NCBI RefSeq assembly: GCF_003286085.1 | Contig: NW_020825289.1 | Span: forward strand, 19,184,001-19,248,000 | DNA length: 64,000 nt | Reading direction: 5' to 3' | DNA from: Drosophila persimilis | Lineage: Eukaryota; Arthropoda; Insecta; Diptera; Drosophilidae | Part shown: piece after piece, positions 1-10,527 of the stretch | Numbering within the stretch: the stretch's first letter is position 1 | Layout: each line of letters begins with the position of its first letter | Notes under the pieces: generated by a model | The model's database searches: none | What the model was told of the DNA's origin: nothing | What the model saw: only the letters and a program-made list of their open reading frames with translations | Program-made: the position numbers and the translations under genes

Positions 1-226
1 AACACCACCACGAACAACAGTCACCACCATCGCCTTCATCATCAAAATCATCATGATCATCGGCGCCTATTGGGTAGTAGCCACACAACACTAAGATCTC
101 TATATTATTTTATTAAACTATTTCTACATAGCTTAAGTTGATGTTTGATCAGTTGCTTGCCAGCCATTAATTTGATTTTGTTTCGTTCTCCTTTTTGTTT
201 TGACACCTCCGTGCTGTGCTGACCAG
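1..226 (+). other. lola: lola intron, possibly with the tail of a preceding terminal exon
   Basis: This stretch ends in the polypyrimidine tract and CAG acceptor of the first complete lola terminal exon. Positions 1-80 are rich in CAC/CAT/CAA triplets, and all three forward frames stay open for at least 17 codons. They could therefore be the tail of an upstream alternative exon cut by the window edge. No zinc finger is visible to decide the frame, so I do not call a CDS. Confidence 0.4.
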
Positions 227-894
227 CAGACATCTATCCCATACTGGGCAGTCTCCTGGGCGTGGAAACCTCGACGAGTGCCACCGCCAGCCACGACGAC
301 TACTATGGCTATCTCAACAACAATAGCAGTGGAACTAATGCCAACACCAACACTAACGCCACCAATGCCGCCACCACAACGAGCCACAATCAGAGCAGCA
401 GTCTGCGTGCCTCCAATCCCAGTGCGGGCATCTCCCGCGACTCCTTCATGCAGTGCAAGCACTGCAACCGCTATTATAAGTCGCCACAGAAACTGCAGGA
501 GCACGTGCGAAAGTACTGCCTCAAGCAGAAGAAGTACAAGTGCGTGTCCTGCGAGTACCGCTCGCGCCGCAAGGATCACGTGCTGCGCCACGCCAAGCGC
601 AAGCATTGCATGCTCTATGAGCAGTCTCGCGACGATGAGGAAAGCCTGTATGTGATACGGAATGAGGATGACATGAGCAACGACGAGGCAACTGGCGACG
701 GCGATGGCGATGGCGACGGCGATGGGGACGGCGATGCTGATGATGGTGATAACGATGTTGGGGGAATGGACAGCGATCTGGCCGCAGCACTGTGTGAAAT
801 CAACTTTGACTTTGCTGGTCGCGATCTGACCATCACGGCTGTGCCCATACCGGAGAGCGACGAGGACGACGACGACTACGACGATGATGGCTAA
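227..894 (+). CDS. lola: lola alternative terminal exon with two zinc fingers (first in window)
   Basis: Terminal coding exon of lola, a BTB-domain transcription factor acting in the nucleus in axon guidance and neural identity. Its N-terminal BTB part is encoded by shared upstream exons outside the window. The exon enters in phase 1 (split codon G|CA or G|AC) and encodes about 220 residues, stopping at 892-894. A Thr/Asn/Ser-rich linker precedes a finger pair from about 451 to 609. The first finger is C-x2-C...H-x4-C (C2HC) and the second is C2H2. An Asp/Gly-rich acidic tail follows, with alternating Asp-Gly codons at 697-733. There is no need for an internal ATG: the apparent start at 262 is a GTG inside the exon. 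The acceptor is a CAGCAG tandem, so position 227 or 230 can be the first base. Lola identity rests on the shared phase and finger style across the array. Confidence 0.85.
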
Positions 895-1822
895 TGAAGC
901 TGACCCGATGAGCAGCATCTCGAGAGGCGTAATGTGAAATGTTTACCAAATGAATAATGACAATAGTTGCTTGTCCAAGTAGTAGCTACCTCCAACGCGT
1001 ACTTGTGCCTGTGCCTGTGCCCGCACCCACCAACAAACCAACCAACCAATCGATCCCAGCCTTGTGGCACTCCCAGCCTCCCAGCCACATTCCTGCACAA
1101 ATTACTTAAAGAACTTTTAACTTACATACAATTTCTCTGAGCGCATTCCGTTTTAACTTTTTAACTCTCTCGTTTTACTTTCTTTATGTTGAGTTATGCC
1201 TAAGTTAGCCGAATCGGTCCAAGACCATTTTATTTAAATACATACACCCATACGTACATGCACCATATACGAGTAAATATAAATACATAGCCCCATATGC
1301 AGACATATGGAAAACATATATACTTAGTTCTAGTGTGGTTGGTGTTCTCAAACTCAAATATTCTTGCCAGCAATTAGGGCTTTCGCATGTGAAGCAATCA
1401 AAGACTTAAAGCGCCATTTATTTGCCACTTTTTCAACATGAATATTCCTCAGTTGTACATTTAAAATTCTAACATATGTACCTACATATACGCCTATAAA
1501 TATAGTTATCGGTTCTACAAAACAAAATCAGAGTACGAGTTAACCAAGAATTTGTGTACTTTTTATTATATTGTAAATGCAAGCGATTAAGAATAAAGCA
1601 ACAAAATCATATATGCGTTACAGCAAAAAACCCAAACAAGCCCAAGTTTATAATCCACACCATCCCTGAACCCACACTCCACCAATCCCAAAACATATTG
1701 GACGGGTCCAGCAGCCAGCTGAGACACTTGTTAATGCTACAAGTAATTATATTCCAGATCCTTGAGGGACTCGGCTAGCGTCTTACTAACTAACCTCTTC
1801 TGTTGCTTCACACTCTTTGCAG
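895..1822 (+). other. 3'UTR of the first lola terminal exon, then intron
   Basis: AT-rich with no credible coding potential. Short dispersed CATATG/ACATAC runs occur at 1240-1320. It ends in a pyrimidine-rich tract and TTTGCAG acceptor at 1822. The boundary between UTR and intron cannot be placed by eye. Confidence 0.5.
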
Positions 1823-2733
1823 ATGGCTACTGGACCATTCTGGAAACAGTGCCCTACTCAATTTCCAGTTCGACTGGAGCCCAATCCCCCACCCAGACTC
1901 TCAGCACTGGCGCCGGGTTAAGCAATGGCGGAGGATCAAGACTTCTGTCGGGGGCCACTGTTGTAGTGGAGCTCCCGCCCGATGACCTCGGCAATCCAGT
2001 GGGCAACATCCAGTACACGATACCAGCACTTACAAAGAATGCCACCACGAACACAAACACCACCAGCCTGCTCCACAAGCCCCAGGCAACCACTATACAG
2101 ATAGTGAAGCAACAGCAGCAGTCACAGCGCCACCAGCTGACGATCCAGCAGACGCAGGCCCGACAGGAGTACATCAAGATAGACACTTCTCGCCTGGAGG
2201 ATAAGATGCTCCTGCGCGATGTGATGCAGTATGGAGCCACTAGCATATCAATGGCACCTTCCAGTATGGCCAGCACTGCTGTGGTATCCAGTCATGATTC
2301 TGGCCTTTTGTTAGCCGATGCGGATGACGCCGAGCGTGAACTGGAACTAGCTGCGATGAAGGTGGATTCACACGAGAGCATGCTGGACGACGAGTACGGG
2401 GAGAAGATGCACGGCGATGAGGAGAGTCATGTGCATCACGATAAGTTGTATATTAATGGGCTGGGAAATACCCTTCATGCTGCCACAACCATGACTCTTC
2501 AACAAGTTTCAAATGAGTTTGGGTTGGACGACAGCAAGTTTGCCTGCAATGTGTGCGGCAAGACCTACAAGATCAAGGGCTCCTTGAAGCGGCACAAGAA
2601 CTACGAGTGCGGGGTGGAGCCCGCCCTCAAATGTCCGCACTGTCCGCACAAGTGTAAATACAAGTCGGATCTACGTAAGCATATGAACCAGAAGCATTCT
2701 GATTCCGTGGAGACGCTTCATATGGGAAATTAG
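1823..2733 (+). CDS. lola: lola alternative terminal exon with two zinc fingers (second in window)
   Basis: The exon starts after a TTTGCAG acceptor with split codon G|AT (Asp), followed by Gly-Tyr-Trp-Thr-Ile. It encodes about 302 residues. The N-terminal two thirds are Ser/Thr/Gln-rich and probably disordered, with a QQQQSQRHQ-type patch. An acidic segment with Asp-Asp-Glu and His-Glu-Ser motifs follows. The finger pair lies at about 2539-2698: finger 1 is C-x2-C...H-x4-C (C2HC) and finger 2 is a C-x2-C...H-x4-H finger with basic flanks. The stop is TAG at 2731-2733. It joins the same shared upstream lola donor as its neighbours and gives the isoform its own DNA-binding specificity. Confidence 0.87.
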
Positions 2734-3517
2734 GTCTATGGAACTGTACGGTTACATGAATTCTAGTCTGTTTAGCATTTGTTGTTGTGTTACTGTGTGA
2801 AATGTGTGATGAATCCAAAGAGTAATTAAACCCTAAATTCGTGTAGTCTGTAACAAGTTTGTAATATAGCCAAAGTTACGATCTCAAAGTGTAATCACAT
2901 ACGTTTAAGCTAGTGGACTAAGTCACGATCAAACTCTCAAGTCAAGTCAAGATCTAGTTGAATTGCTCAATATGTATTGTAGAATCAAATTTTGAATTAG
3001 CTCAACGTATAAGTATTTTAAAATCGATACATACACAAGTAATATTTAAAACCCTAACCCAACCACTGCGTATTAACCTTGTATATGAAAGTAATATAAA
3101 TACTAATAAATAAATGTTTACAATCGAATCTAAGACATTTATTTATCGATCTGAACTACGCGACTAAACCAAACATCAAAAACTAATATGCTTCTCTCTC
3201 TCTATTTAGGACCATGACCCGTGGACTGTACTATGCCGAGGCGGAAGGATTTGCAGATAGGACTGCAGAGTGCTGCACCAACTAAAAAGGTCTATTCATA
3301 TTTACATATATTAGTATTCATACTGATTGCTAGTGCTAAGTAGTCCAATCATTTATCAGCCAATAAAAATGTCAAACTGAAAAGAATTTGTTGTATTCAT
3401 CACCAAAATCACCAGAACTAGAGTGAATCGAACCCTTGTACTTTGTGTGATAGATATATGCAGAGGCCTAAAAACCAACCACATCCTGTTTCTGTTTCTG
3501 TTTATGTCTGTCTGTAG
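2734..3517 (+). other. 3'UTR of second lola terminal exon, candidate cryptic exon, intron
   Basis: AATAAA signals occur at about 3105-3113 in a tandem AATAAATAAAT, fitting polyadenylation of the previous exon. A strong pyrimidine tract and TTTAG acceptor at 3191-3209 precede a GC-richer 75-bp patch (see findings). A second tract and CTGTAG at 3494-3517 lead into the next terminal exon. Confidence 0.55.
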
Positions 3518-3870
3518 ATTTTGTGCGGCACGGTCCCAAGAACCAGCTACTGTGCCAGTGCGGACGCTACTACAACACGATGAATCGTCTGTCACTGCAC
3601 CAGCGCGAGGAGTGTCAGGACTTTAAGCGATTCCAGTGCGACTACTGCCTTAAGTGGTTCAAGCGGCGATCCCATCTGAACCGCCACAAGAAGCTGCACG
3701 ATGCCGAGCTGGCGGCAGAGCCAGCCATTCACAAGCAAAAGCCGAAGGCCAAAACCACAAAACAGACTGCAGATGGAGCAGGAGTAGAAGCGACGGCAGC
3801 AACAGAACTCGAGTCTCTATACCTCTATACGTCTGAGATAAAAGTGGAGCATGAGGAGGAGTTCATTTAA
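3518..3870 (+). CDS. lola: lola alternative terminal exon with two zinc fingers (third in window)
   Basis: The exon opens after CTGTAG with split codon G|AT (Asp), then Phe-Val-Arg-His-Gly, and encodes about 116 residues to TAA at 3868-3870. It is short and the fingers lie near its start. The first finger is unusual: its two cysteines are separated by one residue (C-Q-C) instead of two or four, and it ends H-x4-C. The second is a normal C-x2-C...H-x3-H finger with Arg/His-rich helix. A Lys/Ala linker and an acidic Glu-rich C-terminus follow. An AATAAA signal lies at about 3947. Phase, finger pairing and position in the array identify it as lola. Confidence 0.85.
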
Positions 3871-4264
3871 GTTTTGTTAACAATTATTATGCATATTATA
3901 GACAAGTTCTCGTTATTGCCAAACTCGGAAAACCATGACTTTTGTAAATAAATAGACGAAAAGGAAAGAATCGTTGATTGCAATTTAAGTCAGTTTATTC
4001 AGTTCCTTCCTCAGAGTCTTTAATTTCTTTTACGAGTAAAATAAACGAAATTTCTTTTTTGAGTCCCTTATAGATTTCTGAACATGCGTGTGAGGGTGCA
4101 ACTGCGTGAGTGTGTGTATGTATGTTTGTGGGTCGCGTAGCTTAATATAGTATTGTTTCCCACATTATTTCGTTACAAAATTTTAGTTTTAGCGAATGCA
4201 GTTGTTTGAGCTTATGATTTGTATTTTTTATTTTGATTTCCCAAACCATTTCCTTTCGTTGCAG

Positions 4265-4737
4265 AGGTTTTTGAGAGAAAATATAACCTGCGCACCCAGG
4301 AATCTTTGGGCCTCCAGTCGGACTATGCCGCCGCCAGCACATCCAGGCCATTGCCAAAGGTGGGAGCCAGGGAGCGCAACTCAGCCAATACTTCGCCGAC
4401 GCTGACGCTGGAGCAAAAGAGCGAGAACGAAGAGCCGACGAACCGTGTCGGCACTTGCAGCAAAAATGGCAACAAGAAGTCATTGGCCAGCAACTCAGAT
4501 GCCATGATAGCATTGCAACAGCTGGCTTCCATATCGTCGGCCCGGTCTTTGCACTATCTTGCTCAGAAACTACCCATCGACACCACCAGCTTAGTGCCGG
4601 GCCGTGAGCTACCACGCCAGAGCGCCAAGCGCTTCCCCCAGTACGAAGCGAACCGATGCCCGCTCTGCGCTCGAGTGTGCCGCTCCCAGGCCTTCCTCAA
4701 CGAGCACATGCGCAAGGAGCACTCGGTTCTCATTTAG
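4265..4737 (+). CDS. lola: lola alternative terminal exon with a single zinc finger
   Basis: The exon starts after CGTTGCAG with split codon G|AG (Glu), then Val-Phe-Glu-Arg-Lys, and encodes 156 residues to TAG at 4735-4737. Only one finger is present, close to the C-terminus (about 4654-4725). It is a classical C-x2-C...H-x4-H finger with Arg/Ser in the helix. The upstream part is Ser/Thr/Asn-rich with no second Cys pair. A lone C2H2 finger usually gives weak DNA binding, so this isoform may act as a partner or competitor through the shared BTB domain; that is inference. An apparent start at 4306 is only a TTG codon inside the exon. Confidence 0.83.
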
Positions 4738-5317
4738 TTTGAGCATCCCCGGATGATGCGTCAAGAAAATTGGATTCCAGGATCATTTTGTATATTTTGA
4801 TAAAAGAAATCGTACCAAATTGAAATGAAGAGACCAAAAATACAAGAACTTGTTCTATATTTAAGGATGCACCAAAAATTAAAACTCGCTTAATTATTAA
4901 GACCAGAGTAATGTTGCTTGAAAAGCATTTAGTTGCCTTCAGATAAATCTAAAAATTAAATTCATTACAATAGTTAGATACATATGTACAATGTAGGTAT
5001 TAGAGAGGGGAGTTTTACCACTTTTATTGTCGGTATAGTATATAAAACCAGGTCCAATCTAATCTAATAACTTTTCTACATATTGCTAATAAAAATAAAC
5101 AAATCTTAAGCGTATACGCATACATTTATCGTTTTACTATATATTAATATTTTAGTAAAACATATTTTAAAAACTATTAATTATGGCTTTCTTTATTTTC
5201 ATTTTTTTAGTTTCAATGAACTCCGTTTTATTCTTTCTACAATGGTTAGTATTATTTATTTATACTTTAAATTATTATTTCATTAATGTTATTATTTCTT
5301 TTTTATTTTATTCGCAG

Positions 5318-5388
5318 AAATTCGCTCAACTGCTGAATATAATAAGCTACCAAAGGAGTATCAAGGTGGGGATCGAACAGGCAAGTAA
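5318..5388 (+). CDS. lola: Probable finger-less lola terminal exon (23 residues)
   Basis: A pyrimidine tract ending TTCGCAG at 5317 is followed by an exon in the array's phase 1. Split codon G|AA gives Glu, then 22 codons (Ile-Arg-Ser-Thr-Ala-Glu-Tyr-Asn-Lys ...), ending in TAA at 5386-5388. There is no cysteine, so a lola protein ending here would have the BTB domain but no zinc finger; finger-less lola isoforms are known in Drosophila. The competing longer frame across the same bases needs a different intron phase, so I prefer the short one. Function, if used, would be as a dimerisation-only form; this is inference. Confidence 0.55.
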
Positions 5389-7047
5389 ACGCATAGATCC
5401 TAAGATCGTTTCAATGTAAAAACACAATCAGATTCAGGTTTCAACAAAAAAGATGAAGATAAGGATATAATCCTTTTTCAAACAGGTTCTATTAACAATA
5501 GTTTTCAGCCAGACCCAAGAGGGATGGCAATGGCTGAGAGGGGAAGGGAAGTGCAAAAATCTCAATTCATACAGATTCTGGGCAACCACAAACTAACTGT
5601 ACTCGCAACGCTCTCTGACGCTGACTCTCTCCCACTCTCTCTCTCTCTCTCTCTTACTCTATGATTTGTTCACCCACGCAAAACCCAGAATGAGGGACGG
5701 ACACTGTATACACATAAATCAGGATGGATCGTTTGTTTTCTGTGTGTGTTTTTCTAAAAATAAGTTTCCCATTCTCGTCTGCCTGCCTGCCCGACTGCCG
5801 CCTGTCTGCCTGAATCTCTTGTGTGTTGGTGCGAGTGGACGTCAAATGGCTTTTGCAGTCCCGCTTCCCACGTGATTTTCCGTTGATTTTTTCCATTTGG
5901 CAATGCGCATGCGTGCCGCTCAAGGTCCGACTGCCTGCCTGCATTATCGGTGTCCTCTTTGGGCTTTGCCTTCGCAAAGCCTAAACACACACACAAATGC
6001 ATATGTATGCATTCATATATATGTGCACGGGAAGGACCCGATGAGGACCCACAAGTTTTAAGGGCTGGCTCCGAAGCTATTTGTGTGGGATAAATTCCAG
6101 GAAAATTCGATGGAAAATGTTGATAGTCAGGATGATTATGTCTGTGAGGGTCTTAAGAAACGAAACAGCTTCAAGCTGCAGTTCCACAACACGCATACAT
6201 GAACAAGAGCATGTGAAGAAATTTATTTCTGTTGTCAGCCTCCCTTAAGTTTTCCTAGGCTGACCTTGAAATACATTTTTGTGAACAGATGCATCTGGAA
6301 GGTACATCCATGCATACATATGTATGGATAAACAAGAAAAACACCACCGGAAGCTAGACATAAACTCTGTGAGCGCCTGCTCGGATTGCTTTCTCTCTCA
6401 CAAACACACATACAAATAGAGAGTTATTCTCAGAGAAAGTTTTCCTCTCCCGCTCTTAAACTGTCTGTGCCACGGCACACATAGATACACCCATGCATAT
6501 GTATTTGAAGATACAACAGAACGCACGAGAACAGCGACAACAAAAACAACAACTGTTGAGTTAGGTAGAAAACCAGAGTAAAAATAAATCAAGGATTCTT
6601 CGCAGGCGATGGCCTGCACTTGCTGTGCAACAGATACACACGCGCACACAAAGACGAGAATTTTCCGAGCGCCTGAGAGTGTGTGTGTGTGCGTGTGTGT
6701 ACGCGTTGCAGCTGCGCATAGGATTTAGGACTCGGATACGTTGTTGCCTGCGCTTCGTGCTTGGATGGGATTGGAAATTTGTAAGCTAGGCTACGTCGAC
6801 TAGTGCCGTTTCGATTGTGTTGCAGTGTGGATGCTTTTCGCGGCTGGTTGTGCGTGGGCGGCGGGCGCAAGGGAAAGCTGGCAAAGCTTGACTTAGCCAT
6901 TATATAAATATTCTACTGTGATATTAGTGCATAAACAAAAGCTCTGCCCCCAGCCATCCGCGAATAGCAAACACCGGCCACAGCAAATAGCACTGGAAAA
7001 ATATATTAAAAACCATTTGATTAATCTGAATTTGTAATTATTTACAG
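5389..7047 (+). other. lola 3'UTR/intron with (CT)n tract
   Basis: No coding exon in array phase was found. A (CT)n microsatellite spans about 5633-5654, a GAGA-factor type sequence on the opposite strand. (GT)n-like runs occur near 6680-6700. The segment ends in TTTACAG at 7047. Confidence 0.5.
5633..5654. repeat. (CT)n microsatellite
   Basis: A run of CT dinucleotides inside the lola terminal-exon array. The reverse strand reads (GA)n, a potential GAGA-factor binding tract. Confidence 0.85.
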
Positions 7048-7106
7048 GTGGATTCGGGGACACACACCGACGAAGCTCTATTATGGATATACCAGCGAAA
7101 CATTGA
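7048..7106 (+). CDS. lola: Possible second finger-less lola terminal exon (19 residues)
   Basis: After TTTACAG at 7047 the array phase gives split codon G|GT (Gly). Then come 18 codons (Gly-Phe-Gly-Asp-Thr-His-Arg-Arg-Ser-Ser ...) and TGA at 7104-7106. No finger is present. A phase-0 reading of the same bases stays open longer (to TAG at 7156-7158) but is incompatible with the common donor. The evidence is therefore only an acceptor plus a phase-compatible short ORF, weaker than for the exon at 5318. Confidence 0.4.
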
Positions 7107-7675
7107 ATCGAAATTCAAGACATCACTAACCTATTCTTCTCTATTTTCACAGATATAGCAGGTAATGAGATACATTTAAAATGGTTTCGGTTAAAAAACT
7201 CACCCACCACAAACATCTCCAACATCATCATTACATCATCACATCGAAGCACCACAGAAAAAAAAACCAAAAACAATTTTAATATTATTTGCTCCGCCTA
7301 AAAAAAAAGCTACATATTTAATTTATGCCAAAAATGTGTTAAAAATATTAATAAAAGTGAAAATTACGTGTACCCTTGTTTATTTAATTCTAAACCAAAA
7401 TTACATGTGTTTGCGTTACTTAATATACCTAATAATTTACCGTATTTTGCTTTTAGTTTGTTGCATGCTTTCATTTAACACTTTTCCATGCCGTAACCCT
7501 AACATTAACCCAAGCAGCCCGAGAGTTACAACTTGCTTTTTCATTTGTCACAAGTCATCAGTCGTTCGACAAAGCTCATACTGAAGGAACTAGAAACGAA
7601 AGAGGCGAATCTAAAATTTAAAAAAAAATAATTGTTTTTGGCAAAAACTAATTAAAAATATGTTTCCGATTGCAG
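7107..7675 (+). other. lola 3'UTR/intron
   Basis: AT-rich. A second acceptor-like TTTTCACAG at 7152 is followed in array phase by an open frame of about 52 codons to TAA near 7310. Its Asn/Lys/Ile composition looks like AT-rich noise. Nothing else is recognisable before the TTGCAG acceptor at 7675. Confidence 0.45.
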
Positions 7676-8961
7676 ACTTAAGCCGAAAGGAGAACACCGC
7701 CCCAGGAGTGGGAACAGCAGAGATTCAGCGCAGTTTCCAGCGAAGCATTCTCAATGGAAGAAAGCGCGACGAACAAAAGGCCCAGGCCCCGGGATCTCAC
7801 CGTAAGCGTCTGTCTGTCTCTGAGGTCTCGGACATGTTGTTCGAGTTCTACAAGACTAAGTCGGCCAAGGTGCCCAAGCAGCAGCAACTGGACCACGCAG
7901 AGGTGACTCAGTATGGCCAGGTGTCTCCCACTTCCGGCGAGACATTGGAGCCTTCCACCATAGCTGCCATTGCCGTCTACGGCTCCGCTTCCGATACGGC
8001 TTCAAAAAACTTGAATGCTGATGAGATAATGGGCGCTGCCGCTGGCGCTGCATCATTTCATCCGCGAAACAAGTACTCTCTGAAGACAGCGGTCCCCACG
8101 GGCCTTGGCCTGGGTGGGGTGAAGGCCATACCAACTTCTGTGTTGGTTGCCAACAAAACCACAGCTCCAGTTGCGCCAACGCCGAAGCCACAGGCGGCTG
8201 TCATAGCCGAAGCATTGATGCGAAATGGTCTGCACAGCTTCCAGCAACAGATTCGAGCGCAGGAGATCATGCGCCAGCAAGCACCTCAGCGTCGCATCAA
8301 GGAGGAGGTCGAGACTGCAGTTGGAATCGAGACCACGCCAACCAAAATATTGGAGAACCTCTTGCGCAAGCAGCAGGAACGGGATCTGCGCCACTCGGAG
8401 TGCGAGAACGAGCCGGGATCATCGACGGAGGATGAAGATGATGGCCGCTTCCATGCCTTTGACGATATACATCTTATGGAACAGGGTGGGAGCAAGTTTG
8501 GCAACAGCTCGATGAACATGTTCCATTCGAGTGCCCACGGAGGCTCCACCAACTCCATACTGGAAGCCCAGGCCCAAGTCTTTCGCAATCTGGAGTTCAC
8601 ATTGAGTGACTATGGTGGAAGCAGCAGCAACGGGAGCATCACCAGTCCCAATGCGATCGGCCTGGATGGCGAACCAGTGTACGAGTGCCGTCACTGTGGC
8701 AAGAAATATCGCTGGAAGTCTACGCTGCGTCGCCACGAGAATGTCGAGTGCGGTGGCAAGGAGCCATCTCACCAGTGTCCCTATTGCCCGTATAAGTCGA
8801 AGCAGCGCGGAAACCTTGGCGTCCACGTCAGGAAACACCACACCGACTTGCCCCAGCTGCCCAGCAAACGCCGCTCCAAATACTCCATGAAGGGCGACGG
8901 CATGAGCGGCTCGATGTCCGACGATTCCCAGGGCAAGCTGATTATAGACTGCAATAAGTAG
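7676..8961 (+). CDS. lola: lola alternative terminal exon with two zinc fingers (last in array)
   Basis: The exon starts after GATTGCAG with split codon G|AC (Asp), then Leu-Ser-Arg-Lys-Glu-Asn. It encodes 427 residues, the longest in the window, stopping at 8959-8961. A long Ala/Gln/Thr-rich linker contains a KxEE-type sequence near 8299 (Arg-Ile-Lys-Glu-Glu), a plausible sumoylation site, and an acidic SSTEDEDDG patch near 8420. The finger pair is at about 8684-8860: finger 1 is C-x2-C...H-x4-C and finger 2 is C-x2-C...H-x4-H, each with basic helices. A basic Ser/Lys tail follows. No further phase-compatible exon was seen before the peflin gene, so this looks like the 3' limit of lola. Confidence 0.87.
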
Positions 8962-10527
8962 GAGAGAACTCTCTGCTTGCGATTTGATACCAAATAATAC
9001 TTTTATGGGGACCAACTGAATCTTCCATTTAACTTGTAACCCTGTCCAACACATACACATACCAACCACAAGGGAGACCTGCAATCTCTCGCATTTTTGT
9101 CTTGATTTGACGAATTAACGAATAATATTTCTTGTCATTTATGTGTCATCCCAAATATTTAATGTTTACTTGTAATAATTTATATAATATAAGCACTCGT
9201 AAACCAATCTAATCAAGCAGATAATCAAATTAGACCTAAGGCAACGTACGCCAACAACTGCAAGCCGAGTAATATTTCACGCTGCGTATTATTTTACATT
9301 TTGAATCTGATATTCGATAAGCTTATGTGAGATGTGAGAAACACGATTGACTTTATTTTTATACAATTTTATAGTTAAGGATTTGTATGCCCAACATATT
9401 TACAAGCTTCTTTTTTAAAAGGCAACTAATTACTAAGATATTATCAAACATTTCACCGTTGTCCAGAAATAAAAGTATTCTTAGGGCTCTTTATCTGTAT
9501 TTTCGAAACATTTATAAGATCCTGCCCCCGAAACACATTTCCACGCCCTTGCCGCCCCAAAGATCTCTTAATTAAGTTTGATCAAGCTTCCTAAGACAGA
9601 AACCCTTGACAATTCTCGGATCTCCTCAATCGATGCCATCTTCATTGATAGACATACATATGTATGTACCTGTACTCTGACTGATATAGTTTTACAGAGA
9701 ATCGTTTGGAATTTGCCATTGGAAAAGCCATTATCTTATTTGCCTTATTCCCCTTAAGACATTCGATTCATACATTTATCAACTTAAAGACTGAGTTTTT
9801 GTACTTTAAAAATTGTATACCTATGACCAAAAAGAAATAGGGAACACTTCACGATTCCCAAGCCGAAAACCAAAACAAAATTAATGTCTAAATGTTTTGT
9901 CACACTCGTACATATGTATGTACATTACTCATAAGCTTTGTATTGTCGCACTGAATCGCTCAAATTTTCAACACCAACGTGCATACAAGAAAAATATACA
10001 ATACACATTCATATCAATGAATATGCACATATAAGCGAAGGGCAGTGAAACTGCTAAGATAAGGTTATTATTCTACAAAAAACTTTTGATATGCCATTTT
10101 TACGTTCAATAAAACCATATAAATTTCGTTTTATAAATATATGTACTTTATTTTAGGCGCAAGACACTTTGTACTATGTGTTAGTCGAGCTGTAATAACA
10201 AATACTTTTGAAAGGTGATTCTGGAATCAGGAGATTGCAATAACATGACTGTGAGAGGACGATGAATATCTAAGCTATCAAACACCATATAAATTTAAAC
10301 AAAATGCACAGTAAACGGAATAAGAAATGTGTGTTTGATGTGAAAGATGGTTCTGGAACCAGGAGATTGCAATAACATGACTGTGAGAGGACGATGAATA
10401 TCTAAGCTAGCAAACACCATATAAATTTAAACAAAATGCACAGTAAACGGAATAAGAAATGTATGTTTGAAGGCTGTGCCGTGCGCAAGAGTTTGGATTG
10501 CTTTGGAACAGTTGCTTCGCTCGAAGT
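8962..10527. other. lola 3' end and intergenic DNA down to the peflin gene
   Basis: AT-rich. It has several AATAAA-like signals (for example near 10108 on +, and TTTATT at 10147-10152 for the opposite gene) and CATATGTATGTA runs at about 9655 and 9911. A tandem duplication at 10211-10470 is listed separately. No coding signal. Confidence 0.55.
10211..10470. repeat. Two-copy tandem duplication, period 132 bp
   Basis: Copy 1 runs from 10211 to about 10338 and copy 2 from 10343 to 10470. Both contain the blocks GAGATTGCAATAACATGACT, GAGGACGATGAATATCTAAG and CAAACACCATATAAATTTAA. They differ at only a handful of positions (for example GGAATCAGG versus GGAACCAGG), so the duplication is recent. 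It lies between lola and the peflin gene's 3' end. Confidence 0.9.

Noticed and set aside
5183..5419. 78-codon plus-strand frame overlapping the finger-less lola exon
   Set aside because: Its first half is AT-rich intron (Phe/Ile runs) and its phase does not fit the shared lola donor.
8419..9084. 221-codon minus-strand frame opposite the last lola exon
   Set aside because: It is antisense to the zinc-finger coding sequence and lacks recognisable motifs or splice support.
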